From Adiantum capillus-veneris (lineage: Eukaryota; Streptophyta; Polypodiopsida; Polypodiales; Pteridaceae), in contig CM043959.1 of the NCBI GenBank assembly GCA_014529385.2, positions 15,758,809 through 15,822,808 of the forward strand: a stretch of DNA of 64,000 nucleotides, read 5' to 3'. Position numbers and translations under genes: made by a program. Below, in pieces: positions 34,001 to 44,936 of the stretch. The notes under the pieces are model-generated. The model did no database searches, was not told where the DNA came from, and was given only the letters and a program-made list of their open reading frames with translations. Position 1 is the first letter of the stretch, and each line of letters opens with the position of its first letter.

Positions 34001-34431
34001 CTCTAACAATACAAGGTGCCAGTAGGAGAATTCAGATTCAGACAAACAACACTAGGAGCTGGCGAAAGGAGCTGCGACCATAAGAGCTTTGCCAGAAGTA
34101 TAAGGTGAAGAAAATTGAGAGGATGCTAGCGGCAATGAATATTTTTCCACTAGCTGAAATAGACCTCAACGCAGTCTTACTGGACAAAGATCAGGTTGAA
34201 AAGCAAAAGAGGCAATTTCCAAATCAGTTCACTGAACTGAATTTTGGGGAATGACCAGTTCAACTAATTGGAAGACCAAAAGACCTAGTTGATTCCAGTA
34301 TACTAGCGGCTTCTGAACAAGAATATTCTGTAGACGATACTGAAATTCAGAATAATGGTTCAGAGCTCAGAGGACCGTCTTGGAATTATGCTGAGGAGTC
34401 AACCAAACGAAAAGGTGGTGGGCCTAACTGG

Positions 34432-35983
34432 TTGCTTCCAGATGATCAGGAAATAGAGGAATGGAATCTGGGTTCAGAGGAAAATCTTAAAATGATCAAA
34501 GTCAACAAGCATCTGAATCCAGTAATGAAAGAAAAGGCCCGACACATGTTTCAGCACTACAAAGATGTGTTCGCATGGGAACATATTGATCTCAAGGGAG
34601 TAGATCCAGAGGTATGTCAACATCGAATACCATTGAAACCAGGTGCCAGACCAATACGGTTGCAAAGGTATAAAATGAATCCCAATTATGCCAAGAAGGT
34701 CAAGGAAGAGATTGATAACCTTCTGAAGGCTTGATTCATTACTGAAGTAGTCAGTAGTGATTGGTTATTTCCCATTGTGGTGGTATCTAAGAAGAATGGA
34801 AAGCTTGGAGTCTGTGTGGATTATTGGAAGTTGAATGCTCAGACCATCAAGGATCCATTTCCCTTACCCTTTACGGACATGCTGCTTGATGAAATTGCAG
34901 GTTATGAGATGTATAGCTTTATGGATGGTTATAGTGGCTATAACCAATTACAGATTGCTCTCGAGGACCGGAGTAAAACGACCTTCATTACTGAGTGGGG
35001 AACATTCATGTATCTGGTGATGCCTGTGAATTTCTCTACCGATTCTTTGCTATCTTCATGGATGATTTCACTGTATATTCAACAGAGGAGAAGCATTTAC
35101 TTTTTCTGGAAATGGTTTTCCAGCGCTGTCAGGAAAAGCGGATCTGTTTGAATCCATTCAAATCTGTTTTCTTGGTCTGGAAAGGACAAGTGCTCGGACA
35201 TGTAGTGTCCAGGAATGGTATAGAAATGGCCAATGACAAGATTCAGTGTGTCCAACAGGCCAAGGCTCCTCGCAATGCATCAGAGTTAAGTTCTTTCTTG
35301 GGATATATCACTTTTTATAGAAGATTTGTGCACAAGTTTACTTCCCAGGCATTACCTTTGTATGAACTCATGAAGAAGACCAGAAAGTTTAGTTGGACTG
35401 CTGAATGTGAGGAAAGTTTTCAGAGCTTAAAGAATGCTATTATCAGCAAGCCAGTACTTCGACAACCGAATTGGGATGTCATTTTTCACGTACAAGTAGA
35501 TGCTTCAGGACTGGCGATGGGAGCAATATTGGCTCAGCCAGAATGCATGACTGATTATCCAATATATTTTGCTAGTCGAAGATTCAGTCAGGTTGAACAA
35601 GGGTATACCACTATTGAAAGAGAAGCCTTAGGAATGGTTTTCAGTGCTACCAAATTCAAACACTATTTGTTGGGCAAGCTATTTCATTTTTATGAGGATC
35701 ATCAGGCATTATTATTTTTGATTAACAAAGTCATTATTCAAGGGAGACTGATAAGATGGATGATGTTCCTGATGGAATTTGAGTTTCACATTTTTCATAA
35801 GCCTGGTAAAACCCATTGTGGTGCTGATTTCTTGTCCAGAAGTACGGATGGCTACTCTGAAGCATCTTTGAGAGACGAGCTAGTGGATGCAGAACTATTT
35901 CAGATAATAGTTGAAGAAACAACTAATCCAGAGTTGTATGATGTATATCAGTTTCTTTCTAAGGAAGAATTTCCAGACAACTA
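34432..35983 (+). pseudogene. Reverse transcriptase and RNase H of Tat-like element
   Basis: The reverse transcriptase begins upstream of a stop at about 34732 (DVFAWEHIDLKGVDPEVCQH). It continues VVVSKKNGKLGVCVDYWKLN, KDPFPLPFTDMLLDEI, SFMDGYSGYNQLQIALED and TFITEWGTFMYLVMP, where the usual FGL...ATFQ region is deleted or frameshifted. The catalytic FAIFMDDFTVYS is at about 35050-35080. The connection domain YRRFVHKFTSQA and RNase H follow (FHVQVDASGLAMGAILAQ; YTTIEREALGMVFSATKFKH; EDHQALLFLINK; KPGKTHCGADFLSR). The second half, 34995-35983, is one open stretch. Motif style (DGYSGYNQ, TTEWGTF) points to the Tat/Athila side of Ty3/gypsy. Confidence 0.9.
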
Positions 35984-35984
35984 G

Positions 35985-37170
35985 ACGCAGAATCAGAAGA
36001 AGGCGCTGATTATTAAGAGTCTGAAGTTCACCATCATTGGCGGATCACTTTACAGACTAGGAATAGATGGAGTTCTTAGAATATGTATACCTATGGAAGG
36101 CAGAATGCAAGTAATTTCAGAGGCACATAATGGGGATTCTGGAGGACATTTCTCTACTGATATTACTTACAAGAAAATTTTGTAGGCAGGTTTGTGGTGG
36201 CAAACTTTAATAGCTGATGTTAGAAGCTTTTGTAAAACATGTGATATATGTCAGAAGATGGGAAGACCCACAGCAGCAGATATGACTCGTCTAACTGCAG
36301 TCCAGCCGTTGGGTGTATTTATGAAATGGGGTCTGGATTTTATGGGTCCATTTAAGAAAATTACTTCAAGGAAGAATAGGTATATATTGATGGCCACTTG
36401 TTATGTGACCAAATGGGTAGAAGCTAGGGCTCTTTCCGACAACACTGCGAAGTCCACAACTGTGTTTTTATTTGAAAATATTTTTTTGCCGATATGGATG
36501 TCCTGTGGATATTGTGTCTGACCAGGGAACACACTTTATAAATGACACTATGGACATTCTCATGGAAATGCTTTCAGTTAAGCATCGGAAATCAACACCA
36601 TATTATCCTAGATGCAATGGGCAAGCCGAAAGAAGCAATAAGACTGTCAAAACTATCCTCACTAAGATTGTGCAGAAAGAGCCACGTCAGTGGGATTTGA
36701 AACTTCAAACTGCTCTCTGGTATATCGGACAGCCTATAAGGTCACCACTGACACCATTTAGAATGGTGTATGGCACTGAAGCTGTCGTACCCATGGAATT
36801 TGTAATACCCAGTCTCAGGATGGCGGTAGAGTATGGATTGGATTTTAATCACAATCTGAAGAAGAGACTGGAGGAGTTAACATAGTTGGATGAGTTAAGG
36901 CAAAGGGCTATGTTGGAATAGGAAATTGTTCAGCAAAGAAGGAAATACTGGCATGATAGACGAATCAAAGTCAGGGAGTTTCAGAAGGAGATGTGGTTCT
37001 GCTGTATCAATCAAAACTGGGTCCTAAGAAACCGAACTTAAAGATAGCTTAGGCCGGTCCATATGAAGTTGATTGGGTGTTTTCCAATGGCACAATAAGA
37101 TTGAAAGATTTCTTTGGATTACTATCACAAACGGGAGTGCATAACAATATAAAATACATTTGGATAAATA
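35985..37170 (+). pseudogene. Integrase of Tat-like element
   Basis: A zinc-binding HHCC module (SEAHNGDSGGHFSTDITYKK ... CKTCDICQK) at about 36110-36260 is followed by the catalytic core ([13 protein letters not shown]; after a frameshift at about 36480, [32 protein letters not shown]). Stops at about 36182 and 36883 and further indels break it. The C-terminal part ends near 37170, immediately before a nested insertion. Confidence 0.9.
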
Positions 37171-38006
37171 GGATTTAATACTTCACGTGGTGCAAGTGAA
37201 GTGCGCACGTGACATTCCCCCCTGTTAAAAGTGAGGCACAACTGCCAAACTTGTTTCTGTATTCTCTTCTGTTGGTATCAAAGCTCTGTGTGCTTCGGTT
37301 TCACGAACTCAAGGGAAGAACCACCAAGAACCAAGAACCCCAAGAACATAAAGAAGAACCTCAAGAACCAAGAACCCCAAGGAACCCAAGAAGAACCATC
37401 GAGCCCAAGAACCCAAGGAACCTCTCCCAAATTTTTTCCTGAAGAATCTTTTGAGTCCTGACCATGGATTTACCAATTCCCATCTTCATTGCCATGTCTT
37501 TGAAAGAAGATCGACATCGGATACACGAGAACCCAGATCTTGAGTACCAAGATCTCCTAGGTTTGTATGCGGATATGGAAGGAGTTGGAGACAAGATCCC
37601 TAACCTCTTCTGCATTCGTATTCGCATGTAGCGTGCATCCATTTCCCTTGTCATAGAACCTTTGGAAAGAACTTCGGAACTACACCTCGGTCCCTCAACA
37701 CCGGTAATGTTTTCACCACAGGCAGTGTTCGGGGAATAGCTCTCCCTACAGCAGGCAGAGTCAGCACTATCTGGTATAGAGCCCAGGCTGATATTCAGCA
37801 ATCGTAGTAAGGCTAGACACCCTTACACGGTGTTTGCATCGCCAACAATACCCACAGCACCCAGAGCACCCGCAGTACCATCAGACCCTGGTTTCGGAGG
37901 AATCTGCATTGGTTTATGCATCCATGGCATCAGAAGCATTCATCAGTCAGCATCAGAAGTACAGAAAGAAGTTTAGCAGTTGTGCCTCACTTTTAACAGG
38001 GGGGGA

Positions 38007-39097
38007 TGTCACGTGTACACTTCACTTGCACCACGTGGACACGCTTCTCCATAGTCTAGCATGAGTCTTAGCTTAGGACTGAGCCTGACACCTTTGTGAG
38101 TCTCTAGCAGGACGTGCATGTCCAAGCTAGTCACACTTGCATACCCTCTCTTGCACAAGAACAATCATTTTATCATGCATGCATTTTACCGCGCGAACCA
38201 CCTCTTATAAGTCATTTTATTAAAAGTGACTTTTGGAATTCTTTTTGTAAGTTTGTTGGAAAAGTAGGTAGGGCAAATTGTTAAAGATCTATAAAAGAAA
38301 CCCATTGGGCACTCAGTAGAAGCAGGGACACAAGGAGGCAGGCACCCAGTAGTCAAGCAGCACCTCAGCAAGAGCCCTAGCGTTTTCTCAAGAAGAAGAA
38401 GGCCCATATCAGCCCGGCGTTTTCAGTTTTTAGTAGACAGCCCAACGTTTTCAGTTTTCAGCTTTGACGCCGTCATCGTCGTCATCGATATCGTCATTGT
38501 CATCGCAATCCCTATCTTGACGACCACACTTTCGTCATCGTCATCGCAGATTCCTATCTTGACGACGACACCTCTGTCATCGTCATCGCAGTCCCGGACT
38601 TGACGACGACACCATCGTCGTCATTATCACAGTCACCATTGTCGTCGTCGACATAGACAAGTAATACCCGTCGTCGACATCATCGTCTTCGACATAGATC
38701 CCGTCTTCGACATAGACCCCGTCGTCGACATCATTGTCTTCGACACAGGACCGTCGTCGACTTCATCGTCATCGACAAGACCCTTAGTACCTCATCGTCG
38801 ACTTCATCATCTTCGACATAGACCTCGTCATCGACCTCCCCGTCTTCGACATAGAACTCGTAGTAACCGTCTTCGACATCATCGTCTTCGACATAGAACC
38901 TCAGTATCCCTTCAGTACCTTAGTACCGAGTATCCAACATCAGTAGTGTGAGTACCCATTAGCATTAGCATCTCAGTATTTAGTCATTGTAGCAGCATTG
39001 TGCAAGAATAAAGAAAGTACTTGCTCTGGCAATAGATTATAGAGCAAAGGGGGCCCTTGAGGGTTGGGACCCGACATCCCCGTGTGCGCACGTGACA
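38007..39097 (+). mobile_element. 3' LTR of non-autonomous element
   Basis: About 1090 bp. It shares TGTCACGTG, AAGTGACTTT and GTTGGAAAAGTAGGTAGGGC with the LTRs at 50763-51904 and 57120-58255, so it belongs to a related family. It contains an AATAAAGAAAG polyadenylation-like signal at about 39007 and a long GTC/ATC-rich array. Confidence 0.8.
38468..38905. repeat. Cryptic trinucleotide (GTC/ATC)-rich minisatellite in LTR
   Basis: About 440 bp made of CGTCGTCATCGACATAG-type blocks with period mostly three and longer units such as CTTGACGACGACACC and CGTCTTCGACATAGA. A short related GTCGTC run occurs in the solo LTR at about 47896-47930. Confidence 0.85.
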
Positions 39098-39190
39098 ATA
39101 CTGAAGCCAGAGGATATAGAGAGAAATAGATAGAGAGGGAGATAGAGAGTGAGAAGATCGACACAGTACTGGGGACCAGAAGATGGGCTG

Positions 39191-39192
<2 letters not shown>

Positions 39193-39237
<45 letters not shown>
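39193..39237. repeat. Homopolymer C tract, 45 bases
   Basis: Uninterrupted run of 45 C. It is preceded by a small inverted repeat, GGGGACCAG (39171-39179) with CTGGTCCCC (39188-39196), that runs into the tract. Such a long C run is rare in nuclear DNA. Confidence 0.97.
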
Positions 39238-41000
39238 TGTAATAGTATCTTTATTACTGAGGAGAAGTCTATACAAGCACTTAAACCGAACGTATTACCA
39301 CGTTCGTTCTAGAATAAGACTTGATGGTTCCCGGAAGCCTCGACTTCCTATTTCTAGGGCAAAACCCTATTCCAAGGAACTTCCGTTCCTTATTCCAAAT
39401 CCTCGAGAATCAAGGTTCTCGCCTCTGGATCTCACCTTCCAGACTCAGGGTATGGCATCTCTGCAACTCTTTTCTAACTCTGTTTCCAGAGTCCTCTTCT
39501 CGCAGAACAACTCTGCTTTCCCGGACGCAAAGTTCTGACTTGGGAATCTCAACTTCCGGATCACAACTCGAGAGACTACCTCTCTCCGATCCGTGGATTT
39601 ACTTCCCGAACTTGGGTACGAAACCCTTGGGCTGATCTGGCTCTAGTTCCTCAGAGCGCTTTCTCCCGCAGAGGCTCATGCCTTCCTCTGCTCCTACTCC
39701 CTCGCTAAGAGGAAGTACACCTGCAAACAAATACTCAGAGTTCATAACATGAAAATCGTTACCTTCAAAGTCTCGATGCTCGAAACGCAACTCGGTTCTT
39801 GAAAAGCACTTCCCCGGAAGAGATTTCTACACAGAAAATCCTCTCTTCCAATCCTACACACAAAAGAGGTGTGTTCTCGGGTTCCTTCTCGTAAATCAGC
39901 CCCGTCTACGACGTTTATGGGCTGAAAACAGAGAAAAACATCAGCTTGTCGCGATGGAAACACGCTCCGTAGGCACTTCTTCGCGAGGGAACTCGCGCAT
40001 TGGGTCCTGGCGACATTTGGTACACTTGGAGCAGCCACACGGGATGAAATATGCGTCAACATCTCCTTCTTGCAAACTAATCCTCCCCTCTGAGTGAGGG
40101 CATGTGATGCTTTTATAGCTCCTTGCCACGGGCACGAATAGCTGCTTGCGTAAAGATCGCGGCCGTTTTTTTTTTTTTTTTGGGCGCTCTTTTGCTAGAA
40201 AAAGAGAGAGAGAAAACACTGGCTGATCTTTTGCCTTATTTATCAGATGGCTGCCCACTTATTAAGTGGGCGGCGGCGTATTTTAAAAATAGTTTGAATT
40301 TGCCCAAAAACTCAATAAAACCTTATAAGTTAAAAACAATGCTTTCATAGCACTTCGTAGGCGTCCCTGGATGCAATCACATGCACAGTTGCAATGCAGA
40401 CATAGATTTCCTCGTGGGAAAGCATTTGCTTCCCGAAAAGCAATCCCGCTTTCTCAAAAAGCATCTATTTTTCCTCAAAGTTTCCTCTGAACCCATCTTC
40501 ATTCAAGTGCTTGCTTTTCCTTGTACACAATTCTAACACAATCCGGAATTTCCTCTCAACTATGGATATCCCCTTTTCGATGCACCCGTCACCCACCTTG
40601 TGACGCATCAGGAATACCCATCACCTAGTCCTTTCCTATCGAACTTACGGTACAATCTCCTTCGCGATGCTCTGTCACCCATCCTATGACGCATCGGAGA
40701 TGTCCGTTCCGGGATGGTCAGATACTTCTTCCCGATGCTCCCTGTCACCCATCCGATGTGACGCATCAGAAGTACGCGTTCCTGGTGGCCTTATAGATAT
40801 TCCCTTTCACAATGCTCTCGTCATTGCTTTGAATGACGCACTAGGAATACTCTGTACTCGGAGGTCTCCAATGAGAAAAACCCTCACTTAAAATTCCAAT
40901 AATTCATTTAGAATTATTTTTCCTTTGTGTTCCAAGCGAGAAAACCCTCTTACTTATAAATCCAATAATTCATTTAGAATTATTTTTCTGTCAGATAAAA
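39238..41000 (-). mobile_element. LTR-like block of unknown family
   Basis: The sequence after the poly-C begins TGTAATAG. Read on the minus strand it shows a TATA-like GGAGCTATAAAAGCATC (about 40107-40123) and an AATAAAG signal near its end (about 39249-39255), an arrangement expected of an LTR. The other boundary and a target-site duplication could not be found. Short ORFs on both strands are unrecognised. It may be a minus-strand LTR nested in the Tat-like element, or part of that element's own 3' region. Confidence 0.4.
40579..40845. repeat. Degenerate tandem repeat with GTCAC...GTGAC cores
   Basis: Four cores spaced 69-87 bp apart (about 40579, 40666, 40735, 40812). Each resembles GATGCTCTGTCACCC, then ATCCTATGACGCATC, so each is itself an imperfect inverted repeat. 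A separate direct repeat (CCAATAATTCATTTAGAATT at about 40896 and 40962) follows. Confidence 0.8.
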
Positions 41001-41498
41001 CCAATTTAGCAACGATTATTGTTGCCAGGCGTTTATAATGGGCCAAAATCAAGCTATATACTATTCCAATGACAAAGAGACTTCCAGGGATGAGGATACT
41101 GGTATTCTGGGAGTTGAAAACCAGGAAAATTCAAAATCAGTTATTCTAAGCTTGTTTCATGTATAGCCAGTACCAGAGCCAGTCAAAGAGGTAGCTCAAG
41201 GGTCAGAAAAGTTCCAGTACGACAAAACTGTGTCAGTAGCAGAATCTGTAAAGTGTCAGAACCAGTATCAGTTTTTATGGGGAAAAGGGTCAGTTTGACA
41301 ATTAGTGGCATACATTTCAAGGAACATGTATGCCACGTCATTTGCAGTGCACAGGACTCTAGGAACGGTAAGTAGTGGAGCTTTTATGGCGTGAACGCGT
41401 ATAACAATAAGGCGAGTAAGCATTTTTCCTCATAAATCCCTTGCGCGACGTTTGCCTGCTGTCACACATTCGCCATCGCCAAGCTCCGAAGCCCGTCT

Positions 41499-42116
41499 TT
41501 GCAACCACTGACTTCTTCATCGGAAGCAACAGTCGATTGCTGTTTGTCTCTACCCAACATACCTGGATACGGATTTGAATATTCGGGTAAGTCTTCTTCT
41601 TCTTCCGCAGAGGCATCGTCTTCACCTTGTATGGGCCGTAGAAAAATATCGGATAAGATGCAAGACACTATAGAAAAGGCTCAAGCACTTATCACCTCTC
41701 TCAAAGCCTCCCTACCACTCATTCCCCATAGTAAGATACAACGGTATGTGTTTACTGAGCAAGCAGAAGCGTTGCTACGATTGTGGGATTTGCATGTGGT
41801 GGTGCAAGCCACAAGAATAGAGTTCGACGCAGCCATCATTAGGTAGGTTCTCGATTCCTTCAATGCTGATGAAGACAGTGCTATGGTGTATGGAATGGAA
41901 GTGTCAGCAACTCCAGACAATATTGCTTATGCTTTCAAGATGCCAAATGAGCCGAAGCCGGCTGTGGCAACTGCAGAGCAGATAAGTGCAGCCTTGAAGG
42001 AAGATGACGCAGCCAAGAAAAAACGTAAGGCCAATGTGCAAGGAGTTCCAGTAGTAGCAGGTCTGGACATTCCCATTGCTTACCGATTTGTGGCTGAAGC
42101 TGAGTCCGAAGAATAA
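41499..42116 (+). pseudogene. Extra 3' ORF block, segment A (unknown)
   Basis: Lies between INT and the 3' LTR of the Tat-like element, on the coding strand. Two open stretches in the same frame are separated by one TAG (41844-41846). Sequence includes MGRRKISDKMQDTIEKAQAL, RYVFTEQAEALLRLWDLHVV and, further on, PNEPKPAVATAEQISAALK. No domain is recognised. The position corresponds to the env-like or accessory ORF of Athila/Tat elements, but no membrane segment or signal peptide is evident. Confidence 0.55.
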
Positions 42117-42471
42117 CTCCACATATGTTTCAGAAAAATTGTTTGCTATGTTACTGGCAAAGAGATTGGATGGCAAGGCTTCAATCAACCTATGTCAGAT
42201 TCTGTCCCATAATGTGCTTCAGCAAACCACCAAGCTAAAGTTTTAGACTGTTTTTAAAGCCTGGTATGTCTGGCAGTTTCTCTACTGGGCACCTTCCCCA
42301 GATGCTCATCATCAAGTACGGATGGCGTCTAGTCAGAAACCCATCCCAACAACTAATAATGTTGACTTATCCTCTGATGAATAAACCCTAGGCACTTAGT
42401 TGGCTCTTACTGGTTAGAAGAGAAAGGGCACATAGGAGGAAGCTGGTAGCTCTAAGAGACCAAAAACTACA

Positions 42472-43809
42472 TTGGCTAAGAGCAGTGCTCTCTTAAAGCA
42501 GCTAGAAAGTCAGGTCAAATATGTGTCTAATGAAAAATCTCCAGCAGATCAGACTTCAGCCGGCCAGAGAGACCAGCCTCCAGCGAAGACTACTGTTGTG
42601 ACTAGCCAACAAATTGAGCAGAGTTCAGCAACTACCAGTGCTGGGAAAGACCAGCCTGAAAAGATTAGTCCTCAGCAATTGGCAACCCACACTGATAAGG
42701 GAAAAGGTTTGATACCTGCTAGCCCACTCGGTAATTCTACTATCCCTTTAAGTGACATGGCTTTGGCCTTAACCAAGAAGGACAGATTACAACAGCTGCA
42801 GACTCATCCTCTCACAGGACGATTAATCCTGCACAAACCTGATTATACTACACTACTATATATGGCTCCTATTACAGTTTATGAGCCAGTTGCCTCTGAC
42901 CCAGCAACTGTCAATGATGGTTGCTCAATGCTAATGTAGTCATCATGGAATACAATTGTCCATGCCTTGGGACAAATGATAGATGCCTCAGCGTCCACTG
43001 ATGAAGTGACCAAGTTACAACTTGAATTGAGGAACAGTGAGCAGCAAGTTGAGAAGTTAAAAGAAGATATAGAGGCACAGTCCTTGAGGCATAGTGTTCT
43101 TGAAAATCATTCAGCCAGGACAATTCAGACGTTGGAAAGTAAGCTGACAAAGATTGAGTTTGAGATGAGACAGTTGAGAGAAGAAAAGGGAGAGGCTGAG
43201 AGAGTTGCTGACAGATTTGAAACTATGCTAAGGATGAATAGAGTTGAATTCAACTCATTACTAACCAGTCACACTGCATTAAAAGCCTCTCTAACAGAAA
43301 GATACATATATAATAATTTGGCTGATATTTTGAATCCAGACGGCAACGCAATCTTCAATATGGATAATCCGAGGGCGCTCATGGAAACTATGCAAATGAA
43401 TCCAGACGGCAACGCAGTCTTCAATATGGATAATCCGAGGGTGCTCATGGAAAGTATGCAAAGTGATTTGGAGGATAAACTTTCTGAGTATAACAGTGCT
43501 CTGGCAAATCAAGCTATTATGAACTATATTGATAAGCAGAATGACCTCAAGGAGGATTGTGAGAAAGAAGCAAAGAAGGATGAAGAAACGGAGGAGGAAC
43601 CAACAGATAAACATGATGATGATGATGATTGTCTTCCATCTCCGCCTTCAGAATCTGGTGCTGGTGGATCAGCTGCCGCAGTCAACCCAACACGGACCAG
43701 CCAGACCAGTATAAGGGCCAGCAGCCGTGAGATCAAGGGACTGCAAATCAACAAACAGGCAACACTGAAGACTTCCCAGTACACCAGTCACAGCATTGTG
43801 CAGATGTGA
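42472..43809 (+). pseudogene. Extra 3' ORF block, segment B (coiled-coil protein)
   Basis: One frame with a single TAG (42937-42939). The first part is a low-complexity S/T/Q/K linker. The second (42967-43809) is a strong coiled coil (VTKLQLELRNSEQQVEKLKE ... FEMRQLREEKGEAERVADRF). A 22-residue tandem duplication follows (NPDGNAIFNMDNPRALMETM, 66-bp units at 43333-43398 and 43399-43464), then an acidic stretch (KKDEETEEEPTDKHDDDDD) and an S/T-rich tail. I do not recognise the family. The coiled coil could support Gag-like or virion assembly; that is speculation. Confidence 0.55.
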
Positions 43810-44038
43810 AAGGGAAAGCTAAAGTTGTGACTGAAACTCTGGAAGGTGATGAGCAACATTCACTACATCTCATCACACTAACAAAAGGCTAAGACATCAG
43901 CAAACTCCAATAACCAGATTTGGAACGTTTTCAGAGGTTATACGTTGGCGCCAAAGAAATGGGCCAACATTGGAAATCTGGTGACTTCTATGATTATGAA
44001 GTGTGCTAACTGTCTGAGCATCCTAGCCGAAAATTCAG

Positions 44039-44936
44039 TTGCTAGAGAGAGTACCTGAATGGGTACTAACCTCTGATGATAAGCAAGTCAATGTACACTT
44101 GCAGCGGCAGTCTACTGCAGACTGTCATTTCTTAGCCATTGAATTAGAGCTCCTGCTTGGGAATAGGCCCACATACAAGTGTATGAGAGAGGTCAGAAAT
44201 CAACTAAAAGAAGTCCTACTGCAAATGCAAATTGCAAGAGGAGTCCTGGACCAGAGGGTACAAGTTATGATTGAAGATCAAGCTTCCAACAGTAAGGGAC
44301 CACAAACTCAAATAACAGTACGGGCACAGGCCACGGCTCTCCGAAGTTTGTTCCAGCTGGTTAGAGTCACCAGGAAGATGATGCAGCAGGAGAACCAGAT
44401 TGTTCTAAATTTTTTAGAATTTGTACCTGATTCCCTAGTTTTCCTATATGCCTTGCCTGCTAGGGAAACTGAGCTGCTTAGTTTTTTCCAAGCCTTATAT
44501 CCTCAACATCCAGAACCAGTGGATCGGCTTACATACTATAACATCATTGATGATCTTCAGCCTTGGTATGAGCGATCCACCGTTGAATGGAAAACCTGGT
44601 AGTCGTTGATCAATGATGCTCTCTAGTTAAATGATATTCTGGAACTGAAAGATGAAATGCAGAGGATCAAGCTTTGTATGGGGCAATGGAAAATCCAGCT
44701 CAAAGGGCTCACCAAGATCACAAATCAGCTGTTGCAACTTAATGTGGAGTCCTCTAAGATTCGTGAAAAGGATATTACGGTTAAACTAGGTCTGGGACCA
44801 CAGTACAAAGAAATGACTGAGATACTCTTTGAAGCTAGGATTAAAACAAATCAGCCTCTCCCAAAAGGATGGATCCACATAGCTTCGCATTGTCATAAAT
44901 TGGCAAGAGCCCATTTAACAAAGGGTAAACACACGC
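44039..44936 (+). pseudogene. Extra 3' ORF block, segment C (unknown, helical)
   Basis: In-frame through two stops (44600-44602 and about 44624). Mostly predicted helical (YKCMREVRNQLKEVLLQMQI; RKMMQQENQIVLNFLEFVP; LPARETELLSFFQALYPQ). It is interrupted at 44936 by a solo LTR, and a continuation (LYDRDTKTYHPLTAYEIEMT) is visible from 46417. Unknown function. Confidence 0.55.

Larger units (their letters stand above)
37183..39097 (+). mobile_element. Non-autonomous LTR element with palindromic 5' end
   Basis: Inserted into the Tat-like element with a 5-bp duplication ATACT (37178-37182 and 39098-39102). The right part is a full LTR (38007-39097) starting TGTCACGTGTACAC and ending GTGTGCGCACGTGACA, preceded by a polypurine tract (AACAGGGGGGGA). 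The left end has no normal LTR. Instead, 37183-37250 is an inverted copy of the polypurine and LTR-start region (about 37971-38037). A primer-type site TGGTATCAAAGC lies at about 37272-37283, and an AAGAACCC-rich leader (37310-37420) resembles the leader of the chromovirus at 50763-58255. The 0.8-kb interior has only a short gag-like frame (37464-37628, MDLPIPIFIAMSLKEDRH). It must have relied on proteins in trans. Confidence 0.8.

Noticed and set aside
34432..37170. Integrated pararetrovirus as source of the RT
   Set aside because: The presence of LTRs, an integrase and a 5-bp target-site duplication identifies a Ty3/gypsy retrotransposon.
39037..39538. Poly-G and poly-P ORFs
   Set aside because: Translation of the 45-base C tract.
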